The notes under the pieces are model-generated. The model saw nothing but the letters and a program-made list of their open reading frames with translations. It was not told the DNA's origin and ran no database searches. A stretch of DNA of 64,000 nt from Chlamydiales bacterium. GTDB taxonomy: Bacteria > Chlamydiota > Chlamydiia > Chlamydiales > Criblamydiaceae. Below, one piece after another: positions 1 to 8,783 of the stretch. A program made the position numbers and the translations under genes. The number at the start of each line of letters is the position of its first letter. Positions within the stretch are counted from its first letter, which is position 1. The stretch covers positions 62,001-126,000 of the forward strand of contig JACKPN010000001.1 in the NCBI GenBank assembly GCA_024233575.1, given 5' to 3'.

Positions 1-185
1 GTCAACGTGCTGCGGTTAAGACACCTGATCCATTTTTGTGCAGCGTTCCTTGCAGGTTTCAAGACCCTCGTCTTCAGCAAAGGGAACATGGAATCTAAGC
101 GATTAAATAAACTGAACGGCAGGGCATTTGCCCGTGCGCTGGCAAATCCCATCGTTGAAAAATGTTTTGAGCGAGTCATCATCAC
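1..185 (-). CDS. possible partial ORF running off the left edge
   Basis: On the minus strand an open frame begins at a GTG/ATG/ATG cluster (185-177) and stays open to the first base of the window, giving about 60 residues rich in Arg, Ala and Leu. I recognise no family. The nearest good Shine-Dalgarno-like AAAGGAG is too far upstream to support these starts. It follows the gene ending at 236 on the same strand. The overlapping plus-strand frame at 7-318 looks no more convincing. It may be real or chance. Confidence 0.2.
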   Translation of the reverse strand, partial: MMMTRSKHFSTMGFASARANALPFSLFNRLDSMFPLLKTRVLKPARNAAQKWIRCLNRSTL

Positions 186-235
186 CGGAGTTACGGAAAA
201 GAAAGACTCCTTTATGAAAGAACTGCACGGCAGGC

Positions 236-1285
236 TTAGGCTAACAAATGACGAAATTCTTCTTTCAGAATCGGGCTACCGCAGCCTTCAATCCATTGGC
301 TTGCAAGGGCTTTATTAACCTTAATGCTTTCCCCATACATGCGCTGGCTTTCAAGAGAGTCGCAGCGATCACGCATCCTTTGGTCGTGGTCGATCAACAT
401 GAGCCGCTGCAGCAGCCACTCGCTTCCGGGAAATCGTTCCTCAAGAGCATCAAAAAACAAGCGTCGCAGATGATGATTTCCGGAAAACAACTCACGGTAG
501 CAACGCAAGTGCATATCTAAAAGCCCCCCTTCTTTCGGCAAGGCAGCGACCTTAGCAACCACCCCCAAATGTTCGGCATGCTCGGCAAACAGCTCCTCAC
601 CAATGCTTACGCCCGCCTCCAATCGAACCACCGCAGCAAGCGGTGCGGCCTCCTCTGCTAACAACCCCCAAAATGGCTGCTTCGTAGCGCCTTCCTGCGA
701 AAACAGCAGCGTTGTTGTCGATCCAATGTCGTTGCACAACGAATGAAACCAGGCAACCTGATCGGCGCTGTCCCCCGCAAGTTGATAGCATAGCCGCCGG
801 CCGCCGGCAGCCTCCTCTAGAAGCTGTACTTCAGCGCGCGCCAGATCTTCATCAGTCGCGTCACGCGCTGCGGGATGAAGAAAGTATTGAGGACATGCTT
901 GCTTGCCTTCCCAAAAAAGCGCCGTACAGCTATCAGGAAGCGCCGCTAATGTTTCGAGTAATTGGTTGCGATATTTCTGATCGTAAGGACAATAGGAATA
1001 TTCTCCTGTCAGGGTCGGCGCCCAGACAACAAAGACCCCTCTCTCTTGCAATTCATCGATAAACGATAGGGACCCCATGCTTCCCGTGTTTTTCAACACC
1101 CCGCCAACGATGAGCTGTCGAAAACCATAGACTTCCATCCATTCGCAGATCGCATCTACCGCGAACCGTTGTGGTAACGATATCGTAAGACACTCGCTTA
1201 TCGTGACTTCCGAATCGGAATCGATCCACAGCGACCGAAATGGCGCTAGGGTCTGGCTATGTTTAGGACTTTCAATTACCGACAT
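236..1285 (-). CDS. hypothetical protein, 349 aa
   Basis: I do not recognise this protein. It is a soluble, acidic, Leu/Glu-rich sequence with no signal peptide or membrane segment. The first 130 residues alternate strand-like and helical stretches (for example around 'FRQLIVGGVLKN' and 'ERGVFVVWAPTL'), and the C-terminal third is mostly helical. It is long, shows normal codon use, and is the only substantial frame over this kilobase. The 414 bases upstream separate it from the divergent DAHP synthase gene. No function is proposed. Confidence 0.7.
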   Translation of the reverse strand: MSVIESPKHSQTLAPFRSLWIDSDSEVTISECLTISLPQRFAVDAICEWMEVYGFRQLIVGGVLKNTGSMGSLSFIDELQERGVFVVWAPTLTGEYSYCPYDQKYRNQLLETLAALPDSCTALFWEGKQACPQYFLHPAARDATDEDLARAEVQLLEEAAGGRRLCYQLAGDSADQVAWFHSLCNDIGSTTTLLFSQEGATKQPFWGLLAEEAAPLAAVVRLEAGVSIGEELFAEHAEHLGVVAKVAALPKEGGLLDMHLRCYRELFSGNHHLRRLFFDALEERFPGSEWLLQRLMLIDHDQRMRDRCDSLESQRMYGESIKVNKALASQWIEGCGSPILKEEFRHLLA

Positions 1286-1699
1286 ATACTAGATGATGAA
1301 AATTACAAAATTTGCTAATGTTTTTTATTGAGCAGTATCTGTTCACGAGGGTCCCTTCATTGAGAAGGCGCCTATTGCGTCTTGGATCGATTGTTTGCCA
1401 ACAGGTGAATCTATTGACCGGGAAGCGCTCAATACGATCGCTACAAGAGGCTTATTCATTGGATAAACACTACGCGAGCAGATACATAAAGCATACTAGC
1501 AATTTTTGCTCTGAAGAGTCACTCGCAAAATGTGTCAAAAGTGATTTTTCTAGTATTTTTGTGACTTGTAGTGCGGGAATCGAAACAAACGAATGACAGT
1601 TTGCGGCAAAAAGCACAAAGCGAGGCTGGAAACTGCAAGAAAGATGCGCCGAATCATTTTGCAGCGGTTCCAAAATAACAGCTTTTTTTTAGGGATGGC
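1286..1699. other. divergent intergenic region
   Basis: This 414-base spacer lies between two divergent genes and presumably carries both promoters. A 94-codon plus-strand frame (1312-1596) has no ribosome binding site and an unconvincing composition, so I do not call it. The bases just before 1700 contain a T-run and a modest AGGGATGG ribosome binding site for the DAHP synthase. I see no tRNA, repeat or clear terminator. Confidence 0.5.
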
Positions 1700-2794
1700 A
1701 TGGTAAAAAACAACATACGATCAGAACCTCTTCCCACTCCCTTTGAATTGATTGAGGAGCTTCCCACCACGTCATCACAACGCGCTTTTATCGAAAAGTC
1801 GCGTCAAACGATCTGTAACATCCTCAACGGCTGCGACCCGCGCCTGCTGTTGATCATCGGCCCCTGCTCAGTCCATGATACCACTGCGGCAAAAGAGTAC
1901 GCTGTCCGTCTTCGCGACCTGTCACAACAGGTTGGCGATACTTTTTTTCTTGTCATGCGCACTTTTTTTGAAAAATCGCGTACCTCGCTAGGCTGGAAGG
2001 GCATGCTTTACGATCCGCACCTAAACGGCAGCCATGCGATCGATACCGGTATGCGCTGGACGCGCCAACTTCTCCTTGATCTTGCCGACGCGCATGTGCC
2101 TACCGCAGCAGAGTTTCTAGAGCCCAATGCCGCTCCCTATTTCTCGGACTTAATTTCATGGGGATGCATTGGCGCACGCGCTGCCGAATCGCAGGTGCAC
2201 CGCCAGTTAGCTTCCGGGCTGCCAATGCCTGTTGGATTCAAGAACAATACAGGTGGTAATATGCAGATCGCCATTAACGGTTGTATCACTGCTTCCATAC
2301 CCCATACCTACATCGGAGTCGACGAAATGGGCAGTGTTGCAAGCATGCATACGGAAGGAAATTGCTTCCCTCACCTCGTTCTCCGTGGATCACACACTGC
2401 GCCAAATCATGATCCGGAGTCCCTGGAAAATGCAGCAGCCCTTTTAGAAAAAAATGCTCTGACATCAGGATTTCTTGTCGACTGTTCCCATGGCAATTGC
2501 CAAGGCGACCACAATACCCAGGTATCTGTCTTCGAATCCGTCATCCACCAGGCAATCGAAGGCAATAACAATATCCGCGGCCTCCTTCTTGAAAGCCACC
2601 TCTTTTCCGGTCGTCAACCGATCAAAAGCGATGGAACAAAATTAAGATACGCAGTATCTTTAACGGATTCTTGTCTGGACTGGAACACAACCAAGCGGCT
2701 CATCCAATGGGGGTATGTAAAACTCAATGACCACACAACAGCGCGTTCACACCAGATCCACCGCCTCCATGAGACCAGTCCTCTTTCTCGCTAG
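1700..2794 (+). CDS. aroG: 3-deoxy-7-phosphoheptulonate (DAHP) synthase, class I
   Basis: It condenses phosphoenolpyruvate and erythrose-4-phosphate (EC 2.5.1.54), the first step of the shikimate pathway, in the cytoplasm. The AroF/G/H-type signatures are all present: the PEP-site stretch LLIIGPCSVHD near residue 55, MRTFFEKSRTSLGWKG near 95, the GARAAESQ and GFKNNTGGN motifs near 155-190, and VDCSHGNCQGDHN near 260 with metal-ligand residues. The length of 364 aa is close to the family's roughly 350. The next gene starts inside its 3' end, so the two may be co-transcribed. Which paralogue (F, G or H) it corresponds to cannot be told. Confidence 0.93.
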   Translation: MVKNNIRSEPLPTPFELIEELPTTSSQRAFIEKSRQTICNILNGCDPRLLLIIGPCSVHDTTAAKEYAVRLRDLSQQVGDTFFLVMRTFFEKSRTSLGWKGMLYDPHLNGSHAIDTGMRWTRQLLLDLADAHVPTAAEFLEPNAAPYFSDLISWGCIGARAAESQVHRQLASGLPMPVGFKNNTGGNMQIAINGCITASIPHTYIGVDEMGSVASMHTEGNCFPHLVLRGSHTAPNHDPESLENAAALLEKNALTSGFLVDCSHGNCQGDHNTQVSVFESVIHQAIEGNNNIRGLLLESHLFSGRQPIKSDGTKLRYAVSLTDSCLDWNTTKRLIQWGYVKLNDHTTARSHQIHRLHETSPLSR

Positions 2795-3893
2795 CCTTGT
2801 TCTTCTGCTGCTGTCTACAGGCTGCTGTTGCCACCATGTCCGTGGAAATCTTGAGTACCTAAGCATTGAAACTCTTGCAAGTTATCATGTATGCACCCCT
2901 GATCCCTTGCGGCATTGTCCGCCGATCGGTCAGCGCCTGGTCGTCACATGGGGCATCCCCAAACCCTACTTTTCTAGATACTGCGACTTACACATCAATC
3001 TAAGCATTATCTACCGGAACCACCAAACTGCCGAAGTGCAAATCCCCGTCGACAAGCGGACTTCCTACTATGTCTATGACATCGTCAACGAAGCGTTCTG
3101 TGAAACCGGCGGAATCCTCACCTTCAAGCTGGAGCTGGTCGGCGATGGCTGTCTTCTTGATGAATGGAAGCATCAACTTTGGATAAAATTAATTACAATT
3201 GACGAATGGAACATCGAAGAACCAATAAGGAATGAATCCATGATACAATTTCCAGTCAACACACCTGAATACATCAACACGGGAAACCGTAACAAACGGC
3301 ATGATTTCGAGGCGATCTTCAGTACTTATGATATCGATCCAACATATAAAAAAATGGACATCAATGAGATCGACACTTCTGAATTGGAAAAGATCGCCGC
3401 CCATAAGGCTACCACCATCTTCAACGAAACCAATGAAGCTTATTGGACCGAAGACTCTAGCTTGAATGTCGACGGTGTCGAGGGCCATCTAATCCGCACC
3501 TATATGGAACAGGAAAACGGCGCTGAAGATTTCGCTAACACGCATCACGGAAAAAAAGTTACCTGGACCTCATGCATCGCTTTTTATGACGAGACAAGCG
3601 AAAAAGTCTTCGTTTATTGCGGAACTCTCCTGGGAACAATCGCTGATGAACCGCAGGGTGAGGCCGGATATGGATTCGATAGCATCATCATTCCTGAAGG
3701 AAAGAACAAGACCTTATCGCAGCTCAAAGATGAAGTTCAGGACAATCCCGAAGAAGAGGCAAAATTGCTAAGTAATACAACGGCAAGAGGAATCGCTCTA
3801 CAAATGGCGATAACCGATATGGACAGAAAAGAACTCGATCCGATTACCACCGAAGAATGGAAGGCTGATGGCGGAAAAATGCAAGGTAATTGA
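2769..3893 (+). CDS. lipoprotein-signal protein with C-terminal HAM1/RdgB-like (ITPase) domain
   Basis: Starting at the ATG at 2769 (26-base overlap with the DAHP synthase), the protein is 374 aa. It opens with a typical lipoprotein signal: MRP, a Leu-rich core, then STGC with lipidation at about Cys19. Residues 25-155 form an unrecognised beta-rich domain. From about residue 167 the pattern follows HAM1/RdgB nucleoside-triphosphate pyrophosphatases: TGNRNK (substrate Lys), EIDTSELEKIAAHKA, WTEDSSLNVDG (metal-site Glu-Asp), and GEAGYGFDSIIIPEGKNKT. The usual SHR motif near the end is replaced by SNTTAR, so activity is uncertain. An ITPase domain behind a lipoprotein signal is odd. A longer non-ATG start at 2727 is possible. 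Confidence 0.75.
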   Translation: MRPVLFLASLVLLLLSTGCCCHHVRGNLEYLSIETLASYHVCTPDPLRHCPPIGQRLVVTWGIPKPYFSRYCDLHINLSIIYRNHQTAEVQIPVDKRTSYYVYDIVNEAFCETGGILTFKLELVGDGCLLDEWKHQLWIKLITIDEWNIEEPIRNESMIQFPVNTPEYINTGNRNKRHDFEAIFSTYDIDPTYKKMDINEIDTSELEKIAAHKATTIFNETNEAYWTEDSSLNVDGVEGHLIRTYMEQENGAEDFANTHHGKKVTWTSCIAFYDETSEKVFVYCGTLLGTIADEPQGEAGYGFDSIIIPEGKNKTLSQLKDEVQDNPEEEAKLLSNTTARGIALQMAITDMDRKELDPITTEEWKADGGKMQGN

Positions 3894-3982
3894 CAATTTA
3901 CCCTCCTCCTCGAGCATTACCTATTGCAGAGTTGCGGTCGTTATTATATTAACAAAATAGGCAGATGTGAGAGGAGGCGCCG

Positions 3983-4396
3983 ATGATCCCCGGTTTTGTC
4001 GATCAACTTGATGGATATCGAGAAAACCCGTTAATGCACGAACACATTAACGGGCTTTATGATTCAGCAGCAAGAAATCACCTAAACCTCAATGAAGCGC
4101 GCGGCAAGCCATTTTGTAAAGCTTACCTCATTTCGCATATCTACCTACTAACCCTTCAGTACATGAAAGATGAGATTCAAGCTGTTGAACTAAAGCTCAG
4201 TCTCGAGAAAGCTGTCAACGGCAACCTAACTACTGATACCGAAGAGCTGTTAATGGAGTTTCCTGTGAATGAAAGGAAAGAGTTTGTCAATGAACAGATC
4301 AGATTGATCAGCGAAAATCTTAGACAAGAAAGCTTTTTTGAAAGTGTAAGAACCATCAAAGAGATGGCGCAGTCCTGCGCCTGCTGCTGCCAATAA
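3983..4396 (+). CDS. hypothetical protein, 137 aa, Cys-rich C-terminus
   Basis: A strong ribosome binding site (GAGAGGAGG) lies six bases before the ATG. The product is a small, mostly helical soluble protein with no signal peptide, ending in a CACCCQ tail. I recognise no family. It converges on the V-ATPase operon and shares the hairpin at 4401-4430 as a terminator. The Cys tail could bind metal or be membrane-targeted, but nothing shows this directly. Confidence 0.7.
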   Translation: MIPGFVDQLDGYRENPLMHEHINGLYDSAARNHLNLNEARGKPFCKAYLISHIYLLTLQYMKDEIQAVELKLSLEKAVNGNLTTDTEELLMEFPVNERKEFVNEQIRLISENLRQESFFESVRTIKEMAQSCACCCQ

Positions 4397-4400
4397 GCAA

Positions 4401-4430
4401 TAAACGCCAAGGCTATTTCCTTGGCGTTTA
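4401..4430. terminator. bidirectional hairpin terminator
   Basis: A perfect 12-bp stem (TAAACGCCAAGG / CCTTGGCGTTTA) with a six-base loop sits between the stop codons of the convergent genes ending at 4396 (+) and 4438 (-). Only short, T-biased tracts follow, so it may act with modest efficiency in both directions. Confidence 0.75.
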
Positions 4431-4437
4431 CTTTGAC

Positions 4438-4860
4438 TTACAGAAGCATCATCGCAAAGACGAAGGCGAAAAGCGCGAAAGATTCAACGATACCGACAGC
4501 GGCAAAGCATTTACCGAAAACACTCGGCTGCTTCGCAGTCGCCTGAATTGCCGTTGCGCACACTTTGCCCTGAAAGTATGCTGACATCATAATCGCAACA
4601 CCAGCGGCAAGACCGATGCCTAATGCCGACAGTTCGGTAACGGAGCCATCCTGCACGGCGCGCTGCATCATAAACATGAGCGCAAAACCATAAATTACCT
4701 GTGATGAAGGCATCGCAGAAAGCAGGATATACTTTCCATGCCCTTCTTCCACACGGCTCATGACGGCATGGGACGCCATTCCAGCGATGCCGCACCCGAT
4801 CGCACTGCCGATAGCACCGAAGGCCATCGCGAGCGCCGGTCCAATCATTCCAAAGTCCAT
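4438..4860 (-). CDS. atpK: V-type ATP synthase proteolipid subunit K
   Basis: This is the membrane rotor subunit of the chlamydial V/A-type ATPase. The 140-aa protein has two helical hairpins (four membrane spans) with small-residue GxG packing (FGAIGSAIGCGIAG). The ion-carrying carboxylate is present only in the second hairpin (Glu126 in GIVESFALFAF). The first hairpin has Gln54 instead, as in duplicated V-ATPase c subunits. Residues equivalent to the Enterococcus hirae NtpK sodium ligands are visible: Ser53, Gln54, Gln97 and Glu126, with Met50 for Leu. It is the last gene of the operon and lies close behind atpI. Confidence 0.95.
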   Translation of the reverse strand: MDFGMIGPALAMAFGAIGSAIGCGIAGMASHAVMSRVEEGHGKYILLSAMPSSQVIYGFALMFMMQRAVQDGSVTELSALGIGLAAGVAIMMSAYFQGKVCATAIQATAKQPSVFGKCFAAVGIVESFALFAFVFAMMLL

Positions 4861-4875
4861 TTTTTTCTCCTAGTT

Positions 4876-6795
4876 TCAGTCTACTTCTAATTTACGTAAT
4901 GGGTTGAACAGGATTCCTCCACCATCAAAGGAGTAATGATACCACTCAATGAAGTTAAGACGCAGTCCGTGGATGACTCCACCCATGATCGCCAGAACCA
5001 TATTGATTCCGTGACCGATGAGAATGAGGAGGATGCTGAACACAAAAATCGATGAGGCGGCGAATTCGTTGACGATGCCGCTGATGATACTGCCTGCCAG
5101 CGCCAGGGCATAAAGACGCAAGTATGAAAGGATATCACTGAATATCTGAATAACGCTGGTAATCTCTAGCAGTCCTGAAAACTTATGTTGAATGATACTC
5201 GCCACAAGAGCAAAGATCAGTCCGCCTTCAAGAAGATAGATTCCCTGAACGGCCAAACTCTCAACGCTGAAGCCAAAAACAAAACTCATCAACGATGTTG
5301 CTTTCAGGTATGACGGCAGATAGAGATAGCCTCCGATGATGAAAGTAATCCAACCAACCGCCGCCCAATTTCTTCCGGCATAACGCCCTAACGAAAGCGC
5401 CACATGGATCACGCCGGTGAGCAAGGCAAGCTCCATCATGATGTTGTCGGCAAACTTGCTGTACATCACATAGTCTTTACCGGTATCCTTCTCCACGGCG
5501 GCCGTTTCAAGAATCTGATCAGGATCCGTCATCCCTTTGATCGTTGGAAACTCTTTCTCCCATGCCTGCCAGGTCGCATCTTGATGCTGCAGATGGAATT
5601 CGGTTTTTTTCTGTGCCAACCAACGCACCAATGATACCGACTGCACAGGGTTATCGGGAGCGATCTGCAATCCAAAGAATGAACCGGTAAGAAAGCCCCA
5701 GCCGATGCAGGATACGCACAGGATCGTAAACAAGTTGAGCGCCCGGCGTCCGCCTTTTTTAATATTGCCCATTTTAAAACGCAGATACAGGGCAGCCGCA
5801 AGAAAGATAAAGCCATAACCACCATCACCAACGATAAAAGCAAAGAACAACGAGAAAAAGACCAGCACCCATAAGGAAGGGTCTTTATCTTCGACAGATG
5901 GGGTGTCATATACTTGAACAAGATCTTGGCCGATCCGCGCAGGGCCATGATTTTCCAGGTATGTAGGAATCGTGTCCCCTTCTTCAATGGCGATCTCTTC
6001 ATAGTGAACATGATTTTTCTGGACTAGAGCATCCAATTGTTCGATCTTATTCAGCGGCACCCAACCCTCGACAGCGAACAGTGTATCGTCAAGCTCGTTC
6101 TGCGCGTATTCTTCGGCAATATGCAGGTTGCAGGTATTCATCTTATAGATAAGAGCGTGGTGCAAGAACGTATTGTATTTTTCATACTCTTTGAGGCGTT
6201 CCTCGGTATCGAGGATTTCCTTGACCACTACTTCTTGCCTTTTTTGCAATAGCCCGAGAGGTTGATCGATGCGCATCTCGATCATATCGTCATACTGACG
6301 CATTTCTTTGCTTACCGACATGAAGTAATCGAGTCCATGATCGCTCCCGACAAAAAGAGCCTCTTCCGGCAGTTCAGGATCTTCGGAATATCCTTTCTTT
6401 GCACACCAAAACTGGATTTTACGATTGCCTTTTTCTTCAATGAATGAGATATCTTTTTTTGAAAAGTCTCCGAAAACCTCGACACGGGAGATCTCCAGCT
6501 TAAGAACACGCTGCTCTTCGATAAGCTTTTCAAGCTTATGCTTGTTTTCAAGGATCTTGTTCGCCAGTCCATCAGCGAGGGAGAACTCTTCAATCTCTTC
6601 TTGCTCTGTCGGAGGCAGTCCACGCAGAACCTTGATCGCCGACATCAGATGTTGGATATCGAGCGGCAACTCTTTAGGGCGCGAAGGGTTGCTGTCGATA
6701 AAATGAACGACTCCAAACTCTTGTGCATTATTGAAAAACGCGTTGCGGACGCCATGCATGCCGACGAAGAGGAACTTTTTCACATCAATTCGCAT
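4876..6795 (-). CDS. atpI: V-type ATP synthase subunit I (a-subunit)
   Basis: This is the stator membrane subunit that forms the ion half-channels against the K ring. I chose the ATG at 6795 because an AGGAGG ribosome binding site precedes it and the product then begins MRIDVKKF. A longer frame adds 37 Arg/Lys-rich residues that look like read-through of atpD. At 639 aa it has a long helical, coiled-coil-prone cytoplasmic part (about 1-310) and a multi-span membrane part. The conserved stretch LSYLRLYALALAG carries the essential Arg of V-ATPase a-subunits. It overlaps atpD by 11 bases. Confidence 0.95.
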   Translation of the reverse strand: MRIDVKKFLFVGMHGVRNAFFNNAQEFGVVHFIDSNPSRPKELPLDIQHLMSAIKVLRGLPPTEQEEIEEFSLADGLANKILENKHKLEKLIEEQRVLKLEISRVEVFGDFSKKDISFIEEKGNRKIQFWCAKKGYSEDPELPEEALFVGSDHGLDYFMSVSKEMRQYDDMIEMRIDQPLGLLQKRQEVVVKEILDTEERLKEYEKYNTFLHHALIYKMNTCNLHIAEEYAQNELDDTLFAVEGWVPLNKIEQLDALVQKNHVHYEEIAIEEGDTIPTYLENHGPARIGQDLVQVYDTPSVEDKDPSLWVLVFFSLFFAFIVGDGGYGFIFLAAALYLRFKMGNIKKGGRRALNLFTILCVSCIGWGFLTGSFFGLQIAPDNPVQSVSLVRWLAQKKTEFHLQHQDATWQAWEKEFPTIKGMTDPDQILETAAVEKDTGKDYVMYSKFADNIMMELALLTGVIHVALSLGRYAGRNWAAVGWITFIIGGYLYLPSYLKATSLMSFVFGFSVESLAVQGIYLLEGGLIFALVASIIQHKFSGLLEITSVIQIFSDILSYLRLYALALAGSIISGIVNEFAASSIFVFSILLILIGHGINMVLAIMGGVIHGLRLNFIEWYHYSFDGGGILFNPLRKLEVD

Positions 6796-7438
6796 AAGCT
6801 TTTTCCTCCTGCTCTTCCTGTCGCATGCGGGCAGCCTGCTTGTTAGCTTCGATCTTGCTCTTGGCGACTTTCGCTTGCGAAACGGCAGCGAGTTCCTGAT
6901 CGCCAAGGAACACCTTAATTTTTTTAATGTTAGCCAGCGAGCGAGGGATTAGAACTTTCTCGAAGAGGTTGACACGTATCGATACCTCGCGCAGCTCTTT
7001 TTCCAATGCCGCTTTTTTTTCTTCGGCGACTTCAACTTCCGCTTTGGCCTCGGCTACGCGGCGCAAGCCGGCGATTGCCGCATCCACCCAAGGGGCGGCG
7101 TCGAAGAGGAAATACCAAAACTCATGAAACTCCACCGAATCAAAATAGGGAACGTCGACACCGGCAATATTTTCGTAGCGTTTGTGGACTGTCTTGATTT
7201 CAGCAGCATCTTGCAGGTCGATCATCTCGCCCTCAGTTAACAGAGAAGCATATTCATCCACGCGCTTGCGCGCTTGCGCGTAGGCGTCGCGCAGACCTTG
7301 AATCTCAATGCGCGCTTCGTTAACTTCTGCTTGTAGCATCGCTTTTTTCAGCTGCAACGTAGGCAGATATTTGTTCAGCTGCCCTAGCCGCTTCTGCTGC
7401 GCGCGCAGTTCATTTTTTGTGAGCTTGATCTCTGCCAC
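6785..7438 (-). CDS. atpD: V-type ATP synthase subunit D
   Basis: This is the central-stalk rotor subunit that turns inside the A3B3 head. The 217-aa protein is almost entirely helical, with long heptad-like N- and C-terminal arms (TKNELRAQQKRLGQLNKYLPTL and the Lys/Glu-rich C-terminus), as expected for the family's antiparallel coiled coil. It lies between atpB (7-base gap) and atpI (11-base overlap), the normal chlamydial order. Confidence 0.95.
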   Translation of the reverse strand: MAEIKLTKNELRAQQKRLGQLNKYLPTLQLKKAMLQAEVNEARIEIQGLRDAYAQARKRVDEYASLLTEGEMIDLQDAAEIKTVHKRYENIAGVDVPYFDSVEFHEFWYFLFDAAPWVDAAIAGLRRVAEAKAEVEVAEEKKAALEKELREVSIRVNLFEKVLIPRSLANIKKIKVFLGDQELAAVSQAKVAKSKIEANKQAARMRQEEQEEKAYAN

Positions 7439-7445
7439 TATTGCC

Positions 7446-8765
7446 TCATGCTAAAGTTGCCAGCGCCTCTTTGGGCCAGTATTTCTCAATCAATGACTCT
7501 TTGATTCCCACTTGGTTCGACTGGAAACATTCAGCGAGAGTTTTCCATCCCAAGTCGAGAGCTTCGTCGATCGTAAGGTTAACTTCCAGGTTCATCATCC
7601 GCTTCTCAAAAAGGAATGAATACTCAAGAAGCTGTTCGTCCCAGCGCGACAGCTTGAATCCCATCCCTTGACGCTCGCGCGCTTTTTTAGATTCGGCATA
7701 GAGGCGGATCATCGCATTAGCAAGGTCGCCATGATCTTCACGCGTCACCTTGCCGATGACCAGCTGCTTCAGTCGCGAAAGCGAACCGAACGGATCGATC
7801 TGCCTGTTGTGAAGATAGAACTGTCCCTCTGTGATATATCCGGTATTGTCCGGTATCGGGTGGGTCACGTCATCGCCTGGCATCGTCGTGACAGCAATTA
7901 CCGTGATTGATCCGCTGCCGTCGATCGATACCGCTTTCTCATAGCGCGATGCCAGATCGGAGTAGAGCGAACCCGGATACCCACGGTTTGATGGTACCTG
8001 ATCCATAGTGATGGCGATTTCTTTAAGGGCATCGGAAAAGGCGGTCATATCTGTGAGAAGGACAAGGACGTTTTTACCATTAATGGCAAATTTTTCTGCT
8101 GCTGCCAACGCCATATCAGGAACGAGGATGCACTCGACGGCAGGGTCTGTCGCACGGTGGACAAACATCACTGTCTTGTTTAACGATCCCGCCTGTTCCG
8201 CGTTATCGATAAACGCCTGGTAGTCGGCGAAGGTCAGCCCCATGCCTGCAATGACAACAACATCGGCATCGGTCTGGTTAGCGATACGCATCAACAGCTC
8301 GTTATAAGGCTCGCCCGCGATGGAGAAAATCGGGATTTTCTGCGACTTAACGAGGCAGTTGAACATATCGATCATCGGGATGTTCGTTTTCACCATTTCT
8401 TTAGGGACGATCCTGCGGACAGGATTGAACGATGGCTGGCCAATGTCAACCATGTCGCCGACAACCTGCGGACCACCGTCGATCGGCTCGCCGGTACCGC
8501 TCAGGCGTCTGCCAAGGAGCGCATCGCCGTATGCCGTCTGCATCTGTTTGCTGAGAAAAGTGACCTTGTCGCCGGTAGAGATGCCGCGCGTGTTTTGGAA
8601 AACCTGCAGCGTTACCTCGTCGCCTTCGATGCGGAGGACCGATGCGTAGACAGTACGCCCGTCTTTGAGGTCGACGCGTGCCAGTTCGCCGAGGCTGACC
8701 CCTTGGGCCCTGACAGTGATCAGGTTGCCCCGCATGTCTTGAATTCTGTCATAAACTGTCTTCAT
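7446..8765 (-). CDS. atpB: V-type ATP synthase subunit B
   Basis: This is the regulatory, non-catalytic head subunit. The 439-aa protein has the beta-barrel N-terminal domain and then a nucleotide-binding-like core in which the P-loop is degenerate ([18 protein letters not shown]), as is usual for B. Other conserved stretches are [29 protein letters not shown] and [15 protein letters not shown]. It follows atpA with an 18-base gap in the same operon. Confidence 0.96.
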   Translation of the reverse strand: MKTVYDRIQDMRGNLITVRAQGVSLGELARVDLKDGRTVYASVLRIEGDEVTLQVFQNTRGISTGDKVTFLSKQMQTAYGDALLGRRLSGTGEPIDGGPQVVGDMVDIGQPSFNPVRRIVPKEMVKTNIPMIDMFNCLVKSQKIPIFSIAGEPYNELLMRIANQTDADVVVIAGMGLTFADYQAFIDNAEQAGSLNKTVMFVHRATDPAVECILVPDMALAAAEKFAINGKNVLVLLTDMTAFSDALKEIAITMDQVPSNRGYPGSLYSDLASRYEKAVSIDGSGSITVIAVTTMPGDDVTHPIPDNTGYITEGQFYLHNRQIDPFGSLSRLKQLVIGKVTREDHGDLANAMIRLYAESKKARERQGMGFKLSRWDEQLLEYSFLFEKRMMNLEVNLTIDEALDLGWKTLAECFQSNQVGIKESLIEKYWPKEALATLA

Positions 8766-8783
8766 ATTGACTCTCTCTTTGCT

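Noticed and set aside
7..318. Plus-strand frame of 103 codons at the left edge
   Set aside because: No ribosome binding site, overlaps the well-supported minus-strand gene ending at 236, and composition is not protein-like.
1312..1596. Plus-strand frame of 94 codons in the intergenic region
   Set aside because: No ribosome binding site, no recognisable domain, and it lies in a spacer expected to hold two divergent promoters.
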